The position numbers and the translations under genes are program-made. The notes beneath the pieces were generated by a model. It saw nothing but the letters and a program-made list of their open reading frames with translations. It ran no database searches and was not told where the DNA came from. From the NCBI GenBank assembly GCA_030704615.1, contig CM060731.1, forward strand, positions 74,072,756 to 74,132,755: a stretch of DNA of 60,000 nt, given 5' to 3'. Below, piece after piece: positions 22,970-32,706 of the stretch. Source of the DNA: Takakia lepidozioides (lineage: Eukaryota > Streptophyta > Takakiopsida > Takakiales > Takakiaceae). The first letter of the stretch is position 1; every line of letters begins with the position of its first letter.

Positions 22970-23717
22970 CAAGGTAATCAGGTTCTTTTTGTTGTGGGAT
23001 CCAAACATGAGGATCAACATATCTTCCATACCAAGCCCAATAGGCATGGTCACGACCAATAGGCTTACGAGAACACTTGGCAGGGTTCTCGCTGATGTAA
23101 TCTACGACTGTTGAAGCTGCAGCCATTTTCAATATATATGGCCACACAGCTTTTGTCATATCATCCAGGTCAACCAAGCCCTTTGGTGATTGTTTGTATG
23201 AAATAGGGAAGAATCCAGTATTTGGTGGGTTTCAGAGGCCCTTTGATGGCTCATCATCGACAAGGAGTATTTGTCCCTGCGTTGCAAAGGGTGTATCAGG
23301 GTACTTGGCAAGAACAGTGCGAATATCCTTAACCAGATATTTCATCCCAGGCATGATGTAACCTGTAGTGTCTTTGCAATCCTCAGCTGACCAGATGAAG
23401 CAAAACTTCTTCGCAATTTTCGTAGGAACTAAGCACTCGAGCATCCTACAAAGAACATCTCTTTCAGCACATGACCAGATCGCCACGTAAAAATGCATGA
23501 ACGCAAGGTTGAGAAACTCCAAGACTTCGGGCCGGGGAACCACAAAAGGTCCGTCGGGAATATGAACTGTAACTTTCTTGAAACGAAATCTCTCCTTAAA
23601 CAATTCACCGTCGGTTGGAGGTGGCCGATAGCAGAGGAGTCCGTTGACACTCAATATTAACAACATCCGTTTCCTCTTCCCCGATGTGGCAAATGAAGGT
23701 TGATGGACGTTGCCATC
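22970..23717 (-). pseudogene. FCP1/NIF-like phosphatase domain exon, stop-interrupted
   Basis: One large minus-strand exon, acceptor GCGCAG/GATGGC at 23717 and donor CTTG/GTATGT at 22970. It encodes KRKRMLLILSVNGLLCY, PRPEVLEFLNLAFMHFYVAI, WSCAERDVLCRMLE, KDIRTVL, QILLVDDEPSKG, a stop, then NPPNTGFFPISYK and KAVWPYILKMA. This is the order of FCP1/SCP (NLI-interacting factor) HAD phosphatases. The catalytic DxDxT loop reads SVNGL, so both Asp are gone. A TGA at 23234-23232 stands where Trp is expected. Either it is a dead copy, or a repeat-carried family in which the fold serves another role. Missing upstream and downstream exons were not found. Confidence 0.65.
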
Positions 23718-24706
23718 CTGCGCAATTTAAGTGTTCCCGCCGTCAGAAACAACACGATGTAGTGTTCTTAGTTTCAGAGTGACCTCTACGTTTTCGGAGA
23801 TATAAGTGTCTTGACAATGGACTATTGTAAAGGACCAAGAGTAGACCATATATCAAAGAGTTCGAGATCACGAAAAGATGAACGTCGGCTGTCAAGTGGA
23901 GGTTAGTGGATGCACCTTGTCGGGAGGCGCATTCAAGAAGTTATGCGGCTCCATACTCGCTTGTATAAAAATTACAGAGTTAGTTTGGGACAGAAAAACA
24001 AACTGCAAACGAAAGTGGAGAATTTTTTTTGAAATGTACCATTGAAGCCTTATTGGAATGTCTTGCAGAAGAACAGTGGATTCCCGCAGGCTTGGATTGA
24101 TGAGGCGTCACAGCATCCGAGGGAGTCCTCAAGTGTTTGGTGTCCGCTCTTTTTTTCTTCTCAGCCTTTTGTCCGTTGGAAAGATTTCCTGCGGAGGAAG
24201 GAAATGGCTCGAGGGCTCTTTTTCGCCTCTTTGGTGCAGAACATTGTGCCAGCAGTTCAGGGTCACGCTGTGTCGATGTTGGAGATGTTTTGCCATTGAA
24301 CGACGGGAGTAGTGGATGGGCAACAACAGGCAAGCACAGAAATTTGTCCCTTGAGCAGTCGACATCCTGGATGGAATGAAAACGCAACGAAGGAATAATT
24401 TACCTTGGAACTTCATTCCAATGCAGATGTCGTTTGACATGAAGGTCATAATCTGCAGATTTTCTTACTTGGAGCGACAGATGAATATCAGACCCCAAAC
24501 TAAGTGAAACTAGGAGAATGAGCAAGGAGCGAGAAATGAGTTTAAGTCACCTGACTCCTGCGGATTTGGGTTGTCCAACCCTCGTGCTGGGGAGATATGC
24601 GAGGAAGAGACGGAAGCAGGTGCAGCGGAGCCGTAGCCGAGTCCCCGACGGTTGCCCTGCGGGTTGGATAGACCAGACCCTGCGTACTAAACAGGGAGGG
24701 TGAGGA
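23718..24706. other. Unassigned region
   Basis: Overlapping short open frames on both strands (23980-24449) without a recognisable product. It may include decayed 5' parts of the DUF7869-like gene that follows. Confidence 0.3.
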
Positions 24707-26023
24707 ATGTTGGGAAAGGTCGATAAAGTCTCCGGGATATTTGTGTTCTTCACTTGCACTTTGGACTTTACATCTAGGAAGACCCAAGAGGAGAAGAGTG
24801 TTGCCAGCTTCCCGGGAGGACAAAGGTCTGAAAGAGGATCCACCCTCAATTTAAGAGGTAAATCGAGATGTTTGGATGCTCTGAAACCCTGCAGGCCGGA
24901 AGACAAACGTGGTGCTCGTCCACTTCCGAGAAGACTATACTTGCAAATGGACAACTCCATGAAGGACAATAAGAACAGATGGATGCTTGCTTTTCTATCC
25001 CTCCTGACCGCCAAAGATGTTTTTGAAGAAATCCAACTAGGGTTCCTAATGGTCGGACACACCCATGAGGACATCGACGGGTTCTTCAGCTACCTTTTGA
25101 AGAAGCTGAAGGAACGAAGCACCTACATTCTTTCGGATTTGATGAGGTCTTTTATGACCTCACAAGATCTGCAGTTCATTCCACAGATTATTCAGGAGGT
25201 TCCCGACTTCAAGAATTTTGTCAAGGGCTGTATTCTGGATGGAAAGAAAGCGTTGGTCGGGATTTTGGAGATGCACGTCTTCTGCTTTTTTAAGGATGCC
25301 GAGGGCTGGCCCGTCATGAAGTTCAAGAAGTCCGCTACTAATTTGGATTGGCTTCCAACAAACAATAGCGTGAAGATGTGGAAGTCCAATCCTGACGGGA
25401 CTCCCAAGCTCCCTGAAGAAGACCCAGAAGCCGTTCCAAGGAGACCTATCTGGGGAGTCGGGGATGACTCCTCCGAAAAACAATCATTCATTAAGAATGG
25501 AATAAAAAAATACATGGATCTTTGGACGAAATGAATGATGCTTGACGATCATTACAGAGGTCGAATAGAACAATACAACCAGTACTGGGGAAACATTCTC
25601 GCCGAGCTGGATAAGCCAATCCCGGAAGCCTCCCGAGCGTATTCAGCTTCTTGAGGGATTCTGGCCGAAAATAAATTGGTCCAAGAATCATCACAGAGAT
25701 GGAATCCATCCACATATAGTGCCAGATCCGGTCAAGGATATTGAGAAAGGGTTCTTTGTGCTCGTTCGCCCTCATGACCCAAGTACGTGTGCCCGGTCTG
25801 GATGGGAGTGACAATATTTGATGTGATCCACGAAAGAGAGGATCCTAATTTTAAAAAAGTGAAGGTGGAATGGTGGAGACCGAGAAAAGGTGGTAACCCA
25901 ACAGACTTGGAAAGGTACAGGGACTGTTGGTCAAAACTTTGGGAGTATAACTTGACAGATCCTCCTCAATGGATCCACGTGAACAATGTTGTGTGGACAA
26001 TGCCTCCACGCGACAAGGAATAG
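24707..26023 (+). pseudogene. DUF7869-like (transposase-related?) gene relic
   Basis: The frame 24707-25534 carries RRLYLQMDNSMKDNKNRWML, AFLSLLTAKDVFEEIQLGFL and MVGHTHEDIDGFFSYLLKKL. The spacing QxDN ... GHTHxDID is typical of DUF7869-type proteins, often found in repeat-borne genes and with RNase-H-fold-like acidic residues. The assignment rests on memory of the family. After a region with stops and frameshifts (25535-25786, including RIEQYNQYWGNILAELDKP) a C-terminal part reads WMGVTIFDVIHERED and VEWWRPRKGG to a TAG at 26021. The start codon is uncertain. Immediately after the stop a Ty3 reverse transcriptase fragment begins. Confidence 0.55.
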
Positions 26024-26028
26024 AAAGG

Positions 26029-26810
26029 AAGATGTGTGGGGATTACCGTCCTGTGAACCGTCAGACTAAGTCCGATAGATATGTCATGCCAACTCCATAT
26101 GAGATCTTTGATGCCATTGGGCATGCAAAGGTGTTTAGCACATTGGACTTGCGATCCGGTTACCACCAATTGTCAATCAAAGAGAAGCAAAAGATGGCAT
26201 GCTGGGGGATTGACCAACATGGGAAGGATTGCTTGTACCAATGGCGGTTCCTACCGTTTGGGTTGAAGAATGCTCCTGCAGAGTTTCAAAAGGTTATGGA
26301 TAGGATTCTTGTAGGGCTAGACTTCGCCCGGTGCTACATTGATGATATCATCATCTTTAGTGCCACGGTTGAGGACCATGAGAAACACCTTCAGGTGGTG
26401 TTTGAGCGTTTGAGGGCGCATGGATTGAAACTGCACCCTGGAAAGTGCAAGTTCTTCCACGATCAGATTGAGTATCTGGGCCACATGATATACCCTGGAG
26501 GATTGGGTGTTCAAAAGACGAAGGTGGAGGCCATTGCACGCATTCCATGCCCCATCGATGTTAGCAAGTTCGTGCTTTCATGGGGTTGGCAAACTATTAT
26601 CGACGATTTGTCAAGGGATTTAGCAGCATTGCAAAGGCTCTTACCAAGTTGACCAAGGTGGGTCAGGAGTGGCAGTGGGAGGAGGAGCAGGAGGAAGCCT
26701 TTGAGGAACTCAAGGTTCGATTGACTTCTACGCCTATTCAGGGGCGATCTTTCCAGCTACATACGGATTGGAGTATGTTGGGGATTGGAGCAGTGCTCAC
26801 ATAGGTGGAT
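26029..26810 (+). pseudogene. Ty3 reverse transcriptase fragment of the methyltransferase-carrying family
   Basis: Encodes MCGDYRPVNRQTKSDRY, FSTLDLRSGYHQL, FLPFGLKNAPAEFQKVMDRI and the intact box YIDDIIIF. It is close to 58483-59260, so it belongs to the same family as the element at the right end. Both ends are truncated: it lacks everything 5' of the reverse transcriptase and stops within the start of RNase H (SFQLHTDWSMLGIGAVLT, then TAG). There is one frameshift near 26570. No LTR was seen. Confidence 0.85.
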
Positions 26811-26847
26811 GATGAGGGAAGGAAGTTCGTAGTAACAAAATGAAGAA

Positions 26848-27760
26848 CCTAACTATTATGGAAGTGTAGTCATTGCATCGGACAAGTATTTAAATGAAAG
26901 ACTCGTCCTTGGAACCTAGTATTAAGATACATAGAAAACAAAGTTCGATAAAAAAAGGTAAGTGCATGTCAATCCAAACCAAAGGCAAAACCTTGCACAA
27001 GGTGAAGGGCGAAGAGATTTGAATAACCATAAATAGTTATGGTTATGGTATGGATACTTCATTCCCAGTTGCAGGGGAAGGGTAAGGGTTTACACGTAAC
27101 AATGGCGTAGGGTTTTCCTTAGGGTTTTTGACGAGGGTTTAGGGCTTGGGTTGAAGGCAGAAATGGTGAGCATACATGCCGGAAGACTCGCACTCGCTAC
27201 AACTTAGTGTGTGTTAGTATGGTACAAAATGGAAATTTGGTTACATTGAAGAGATTTGGATAACTAAAATGGTTATGGTTATGGTATGGATAGTTGATTC
27301 CCATTTGCAAAGGGAAGGGAAAGGGTTCTGGGGTATTGGGTTCAGGGTAAATGTTTAGGGTTTTCTAGTAAGGGTTTAGGGTAAGGGTTTAGGGTTTTGG
27401 TTTAAGTTACAAAATAGACAGACACTTATGGAAAACTTCAGACTTCGCTAGAACTTAGTGTTGTTAGTAGGGTACTAGTAAGCAAAAAAAAAATGAATAA
27501 CCTAATATTATGGACAAGTATTTAAATGAAAGACTCGTCGTTGGAACCTTGACCTAGTATTGAGATATAACATAGAAAGCAAACTGTAACATGCCTAAAT
27601 GCATGTCAATCCAAAACAAAGGAAAAAGCTAGCGCAAATGGCAAGGGAGAAGACATTTCAATAACCATAATGGTTATGGTTATGGTATGAATAGTTCATG
27701 GGCCATTTGCAGAAAAGGGTAAGGGTTAGGGGTAATGCTAACAAAAAAAGCAAGGGTAAC
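26848..27760. repeat. Diverged tandem repeats with telomere-like TTTAGGG motifs
   Basis: Related blocks recur. GGTTATGGTTATGGTATG occurs at about 27040, 27270 and 27680. ACAAGTATTTAAATGAAAGA occurs at about 26881 and 27517. The CTCGCTACAACTTAGTG / TTCGCTAGAACTTAGTG pair is at about 27193 and 27442. Between them lie AGGGTTTAGGG, TAAGGGTTTAGGGTAAGGG and similar strings (27060-27150, 27320-27410). The unit is several hundred bases and strongly diverged. Confidence 0.65.
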
Positions 27761-28042
27761 TATTAAAAAGGTATGTCAATCCAAAATCCTAATCTGCCAA
27801 AAAAATAAAATAAAATAAAATATACACTATGAGATTTGGAAAGAAAATAGTGTTATATAACAACGAAAAAGGACATGTGAAATTCCCTCTTAAACCAGGG
27901 CCAAAGATGAGAAGTATGAAAATGAAATGAAATGAAAATTTGGTGCAGAAAAGTCGTAGAGCTTAGAGGGAAAATGGAGGAAAACCTCACAGAAAAAACT
28001 TCAGGTTTGACAAATTGAAAAGTATGTCAACAACGATTGAGT
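27761..28042. other. AT-rich non-coding spacer
   Basis: A-rich stretch with AAAATAAAATAAAATAAAAT and AAATGAAATGAAATGAAAA simple sequence. No gene is seen. Confidence 0.5.
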
Positions 28043-28122
28043 AAGGCTCATCCTAATGGGAGACATCAATGGGAGAATTGGTTATGCGAAAAACAAGTCC
28101 AATGTTTCAGAGAATGACTGGA
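28043..28122 (+). pseudogene. Possible LINE endonuclease fragment
   Basis: LILMGDINGRIGYAKNKSN resembles the GDFNxRIG motif of the exonuclease-endonuclease-phosphatase domain of LINE elements. Only about 25 residues are readable before a stop, so this is a weak assignment. Confidence 0.35.
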
Positions 28123-28434
28123 AATGGGCTATTTTCTTCCGTTGTTAAAAACCTCTTTGCCGAATTTAAAGACTCCAGTGGTCGTGCCCGCCCATTTTGT
28201 TCTTGTCTCATAGCAATGAAATGCAACATTTTATTGCAAATTTTGTGGCAAGCCACATCTATACAAAGTGTGTCGTAACTGTCATAGCCGGAATGGGGAC
28301 TACTCTCCTACACCCTCCGAGGAACTTGCCCCGCCTTCCTCCTCATCCCCCTCATCCCCCCCATCCTCCGAGCTCTGTGATGCATCAGTTCCACTATGCC
28401 TCTCAAAAATTCCGTCCTCTCCTTGGGGGACTAT

Positions 28435-28759
28435 TCACCTCACCTCCTGGGAATCTTCTGCCTCTTCTCCCCCACTTTCCTCAGCAGAATCCAAGACAAA
28501 TCTACGAGCCTGACGAGCTCTAATAGCTGCTGCCTCCTCCCTCATCTTCATTTTCTTGAGGCTTGCCTCGTCTAAAATCTGTTGTACACGACTAGGTTCG
28601 GAAGACCTCATAATGGACACCGAAGCAAGCCGGGCAGCATAAGTAGGAAGGATGTAGTCCCTTTCTGGACTAGGCATGAAATCCCCCCTGGCAAAAAAAG
28701 ACACGTTCCTCCTGCCCATGAACTGTGATGCAGACGTCCCTCCTGCAGTACTTGGCATC
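28435..28759 (-). CDS. Unknown acidic/charged protein, exon
   Basis: A minus-strand exon follows an acceptor (CTTACTACAG, exon start 28759) and reads MPSTAGGTSASQFMGRRN, GDFMPSPERDYILPTYAARL, then a helical charged stretch (ILDEASLKKMKMREEAAAIR). It ends with an acidic tail (DSAEESGGEEAEDSQEV) at a TGA at 28435. Upstream minus-strand sequence (29161-28760) also has open stretches (HYKLPPDFVRHLPSLSYFIE) and an acidic segment (EEEASSEDEEESDKEQ) that may be earlier exons. I do not recognise the family. It lies head-to-head with the methyltransferase-like gene, with a GGCGCC repeat between. It could be part of the same mobile unit. Confidence 0.45.
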
Positions 28760-29109
28760 CTGTAGTAAGAACAAATCCACTTTAAGAATGTCAATACCAG
28801 CAGAAGCAAAAAAAGGTCTTTCAATGAAATAAGAGAGCGAAGGGAGGTGCCTCACGAAATCAGGAGGCAACTTATAATGCGACCACTCACTCGTAAACCG
28901 GGGGCTCCTCAGCCTCGATCCCAACTTGTACCTCCCCCTGCTCCTTGTCGGATTCTTCCTCATCCTCCGAGGATGCCTCTTCCTCTTTCGGCAGACATTC
29001 AGCCGCTGCAAGTTTGGAGTTGTGGAGGACAGTATCTGGCTCGAAGGCGAAGACATGCCTGTCGGACAACGTCCCTGCCCACATTGAGGCACCTGAGGGA
29101 CAAAGTGGG

Positions 29110-29290
29110 CGGTTAGTAGCACGCCGGTTTTCCAGTGCAGGGCCCCTAGTGTGGCAGGCACCGAAACCGGAAATTCGGCGCCATTTTTACAGTTCCGGGC
29201 CCAGTCAGTTTTGGGACTTAGCCATTTTCAGCCCCAATCTGGAAAAATGGCGCTGAATTTCCAGTTCCGGGCCTAGTCATTTTCATTCCC
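29110..29290. repeat. GGCGCC repeat, short array
   Basis: Contains GGAAATTCGGCGCCATTTTT and its inverted, slightly diverged partner AAAAATGGCGCTGAATTTCC about 70 bases apart, within the same CAGGCACCGAAACCGG / GGGACTTAGCCATTTTC context as the array at 47490-48160. It ends about 50 bases before the acceptor of the exon starting at 29342. Confidence 0.8.
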
Positions 29291-29341
29291 TAAAATTTAC
29301 CTCGTTTTCGGGACCTCATTTTGTGTGTTTCTTGAATGCAG

Positions 29342-30820
29342 GTACTGCAAGTTCTCCCTTTTGGAGAAAGGACATCTGTCCTTCGAGCCGCCATTCTTCC
29401 TCGCATGGAGGAACCCTGGGGCTGACTCCATGTACACTGACGTTATCGTGAAGGAGTGGCATCTGGAACATTTGCGCGACTGCCCTTGGTATGTGGACCT
29501 TCCGCCCGGCTCGCTGGACCCATCCGAGTTTCAATTGAAGCTGGATGCTGAGGCTCGACAAAACCGGGCTCCGCTGCCTCCGCTGGGTCCAAAGGAGGCG
29601 AGAGCGCTTGCCCAGTCCAGGAAAGCGGCAGAGCTTGCTCAGGTAGGTATTCAAGAGAAATTGAATGAGAAGAATAAAGGACAAAAGAAAAAGACACGGA
29701 AACAGGGGAGTACAGTAACCCCCAAAAAACAGAAAACCACCGGGGCACCAGAGGAGGCGCAGGAGGGGCCCCAAGGGAGTGACTCCGACGACGACTTTGT
29801 GCAAGGTCCTGCGACTGCTGCTGCGGCTACCAAGTCACCGGTCGTCTGGGTTCCCAAGTTAGTTCGGTCTAGGACTGGCTCTGCCAAGAAGTTGGCATTT
29901 GAGGGCGAGCCTACACGGCGGTATTCGGCGGTGACGTTTCCGAAGAGGCCAAAGCTAGAACCCCCAACCATCATCCAATGTGTCAATGAGAGCTTCCTTG
30001 ACGCTCTGGCTACCAGGGCGAAGAAGGTGGCACACAACAAGTCTGTGGAGGAGCAGAAGGGGAAAGCCAAGAAGAGGGCTCCCAGTACAGAGCCTAAAGA
30101 CACCCCTGGTTTCGAATCCATGATGGAATTCTTCACGGCTGTGAGCACGGATTGCAAGAGCACTCGGGGTGGGGTTGAGGTGGAGAGAGTCTGCGATATG
30201 ATTCTCCTCGATATTCCAGATGGGGAGCTGCTAGAGGGCCTGGATGGTGTGCCCACCTGGAACAGGTTTAATGAGGACTACTGGAGAACCGGGTTTGGGC
30301 TGGCGGGGATGCTCTTGGATGACGGTGGATGTATGGTGGTCCTTGCCACAAGAGGGAAGACCATAGACAATGTTGTGGCAAGGTGGACACCGAAAAGTGT
30401 CACCCCGGTCCTCCTCAAAAAATGGTTCTGCATCAATACGCAGGGGTTGCAAACAGAGGGCCAGAGTGTAAGTTATCAATCTATTGCATTCATTTCATAT
30501 TGTGGTGTATTTGAACTAGACCCTGGAGTTGATCCCTCTTTTGTTGGATGTGCCGACATTGGTGTTTGAGGCATATTGTTTTGTGAAGAGAGGGTCTACG
30601 TTCAAATTCCGCAACGACGGTCGTCTTGTCGATGCCGCTGTGGACCCTGTTACCTACGATGTCCTCTACAACTATGTGCCCCACTCTAGTATGCCGAAGG
30701 ACACAAAGACAGGCAGACCGTGGCGTTACAGCCGGACCCGGAGCCCTGCTTTCATCCAAACCCTCATGGAGACGTGCTCGGATGTCCAAGGGCGGATTCT
30801 TGACCTCACATGCGGCACGA
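29342..30820 (+). CDS. Amino-methyltransferase-like protein, 3' exons
   Basis: Exon 29342-30467 follows acceptor AATGCAG. It encodes RYCKFSLLEKGHLSFEPPFF, WHLEHLRDCPWYVDLPPGSL, then a Lys-rich linker (KNKGQKKKTRKQG; SDSDDD) and a folded end. Donor CAGAGT/GTAAGT, acceptor GAACTAG/ACCCTG, and exon 30520-30820 to donor CACGA/GTAAGC join in phase. The joined C-terminus reads VCDMILLDIPDGELLEG, LLDDGGCMVVLATRGK, FEAYCFVKRGSTFKF, RSPAFIQTLMETC and QGRILDLTCGT. This is the order of permuted beta-type N6-adenine/N4-cytosine methyltransferases: motif IV first, SAM motif I last. The catalytic DPPY-type tetrapeptide reads DIPD, so activity is doubtful. Exons after 30820 were not found, and the 5' half is missing here but appears to be the gene at 44745-47403. 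Confidence 0.6.
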
Positions 30821-31114
30821 GTAAGCCTTCACGTGCACAGTTTGTCCCCTGGCCCGATTGCAATTGCATGCCGCATGCATTGAATATGTAACTATTTCAA
30901 TTGTTGAGACTGTAAACTTGGCTTTCAGGGGATAGATGGAAATATAGGGTACTTTGTTTGTCTTATTTGAAACATTCTTTTGCAAAGGTAGTGCAACTCA
31001 AAGCCCTGATTGGAGGCAATTCAGCTGTGTTGATTTATTAGTTTGTTTGACTTTCACACCTGGGTTATGCCTGATCTATTTGAGGAAGTCTTATAGGTTG
31101 CTCTGCTTTTGCAG
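30821..31114. other. Intron or spacer
   Basis: Starts with a good donor (GTAAGC). A possible acceptor CTTTCAG lies near 30929, but I could not read a convincing continuation of the methyltransferase. Confidence 0.4.
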
Positions 31115-31631
31115 GATGCAGAGGACGACTATTCATTGATAGTGAATTTGAAGCGTAGAAACACAGTACTGAAACACAGTACAGATAGATTTGTTTAGAA
31201 CAGATGTTGGTGTGGATGTAAGCGTAGGGGACAGCCTGGAAGAAATTGTTCTTGAGGTATAAAGCCCACCTCCTTCTTTTACATGAATGACTTTGGTGGT
31301 ATAACACCTATATAGCATTGGGTTCAAAGTTCTTACTTCAAAACAATATCATTTAAGAGCTCTGTACTTGTACAAAGATTTGCAGTCTAGAAACGTAGGT
31401 CTTCAACAACTTGCTGGAAGATTTGCGAATGGCTTGCAAGCAGGGAGAACATCTTGCATGGATGCCGGCCTAGCAAACATTTATAACTATTTCATGGTGT
31501 TGAACTCTTGCACGACCAATTGATGCTTGCAGGTTCAGAAGAAGGCAGGACTTGCAGACAGTGACTGGACTTTCCTGGAAAAATTTGATTGCTTGTCCGC
31601 CGATTATGGTGAGGCCAGTCAGCGTAATTGA
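31115..31631 (+). pseudogene. Exon fragments of an unidentified plant gene
   Basis: After the acceptor TTTTGCAG at 31114 an exon-like stretch reads DAEDDYSLIVNLKRRNTV. After one frame change it reads VGVDVSVGDSLEEIVLE, up to donor GAG/GTATAA at 31256. A second exon, 31533-31631, follows acceptor GCTTGCAG and ends in a natural-looking stop: VQKKAGLADSDWTFLEKFD, LSADYGEASQRN. Good splice signals and protein-like composition argue for a real gene source. I do not know the family. The frame change suggests decay, and the neighbourhood suggests captured DNA. Confidence 0.4.
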
Positions 31632-31752
31632 ACTACACAAATGTGATGACACAAGACACTACCACAATGATGGTTGCATATCTTGAATTGGAGGCATGGG
31701 GGGTGCACTCCAGCCAGTATGTACCAGCCACGTGCGTGCACAGGAGGGGGTA

Positions 31753-31802
31753 TTTTAAACCCCCCCATGTACAACATTATACATACATGGGGGGGTTTAA
31801 AA
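31753..31802. repeat. 19-bp perfect hairpin with G/C tracts
   Basis: TTTTAAACCCCCCCATGTA (31753-31771) is the exact reverse complement of 31784-31802. It follows a CACGTGCGTG-type motif (31728), as do similar G-tract segments at 8845 and, inverted, 35480-35620. Confidence 0.75.
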
Positions 31803-31842
31803 CACCTTAAATATAATATTACAGGAGGGGGTTGTTAAGTTT

Positions 31843-31912
31843 TAAAGGGTAGTCTAGTGGTAAGGACATTACTTAGGTCGTGATACACCGCGCGATCAAA
31901 TCACGGGATCAT
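31843..31912 (+). repeat. tRNA-like (SINE-head-like) sequence
   Basis: GGGTAGTCTAGTGGTAAGGA has the look of a pol III A box, and GCGATCAAATCACGGGATC lies at a B-box-like distance. There is no complete cloverleaf. It occupies the same relative position as TAGCTTACTGGTAAGGA at 8975 in the CACTA, before the OSB segment. Confidence 0.45.
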
Positions 31913-32039
31913 TCTTTTTGTTTGTTTTTTTTCCTTTCTTTCTCCCCGCGATCTTTCTCCCCTTCCCTCCCGCGGGCTCTCTTCTTCCTCCCCTCCTCTC
32001 CTCGCCTCTCCTCTCCCCTCCTCTCCCACGTTCTTGGGA

Positions 32040-32530
32040 GAGTCAGTTTGGTCTTAGCAGGTCGTTTCAATCTTTGCCTGCTCAGCTGCACTGTGGTGGT
32101 TCTCAAAGACCAATCCGACATTACTTGACTACAGACACCAGCAGCACACAGAAGAGAGGTCCTTTTGGGTTGATGGGAGGTCAAATCCTCCATGGGTCAT
32201 GACACAATGTCAAGGACAACGTGGTGAGGGAACCTTCTTCTTCGACCTATTTCAGCCTGTTTTGCCCTCTCATCAGACTTGGCCCTGAATTTGCAGCACG
32301 GAGCAGATCCTTCACGATTGTGGGACAACTGCAATCGCAAAGTGTGGCGTTTTCTTAAGGTACGATGTGAAGAAGTTTGTCCATCCTGCAAATGCGGGCT
32401 CTTGCCTCCTGTTAGTACCCTGATTAGGTGTTCTTCCTAATGTTTACAAGGTTGTCAGCTTGGTCTTAGCAGGCCGTGTTTCAATCTCTGCCTGCTCAGC
32501 TGCACCGTGGTGGTTCTCACAGACCAATCC
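32040..32530 (+). pseudogene. OSB gene fragments (PDF motifs), 32-kb locus
   Basis: 32040-32290 is the best copy of the OSB segment also seen at 9069 and 10466. It encodes LLDYRHQQHTEERSFWVDGR and SNPPWVMTQ, matching PDF(K)...LW...P-x-WV-x-x-Q. At about 32297 the exon of 10278 recurs with an internal deletion, and 32455-32530 repeats the first part again. The order and repetition parallel the CACTA interior at 9.0-10.7 kb, so both derive from one chimeric source. No continuous reading frame exists. Confidence 0.55.
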
Positions 32531-32706
32531 GACTTGCAATCGTCTGTCTAGAATTGCAGACCTATGTATAGGAGCAGGACACTGGATCAATATGTGTGGT
32601 CACATCCAAGTTAGGAGTCTTTGAGGTATAGAATTCAGACTAAGAATCTGATTTCCTTGCTTTCTGATCTGTGTCTCTGTGTTCTTGAACATTCTCAACT
32701 TGCCAG

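Noticed and set aside
29316-29804. Long minus-strand frames opposite the methyltransferase-like exon (also 29651-30256)
   Set aside because: They are antisense to an exon with splice sites and conserved motifs. They have biased composition and no recognisable domain.
31843-31912. A functional tRNA gene
   Set aside because: It has A-box-like and weak B-box-like strings but no paired acceptor stem or recognisable anticodon loop.
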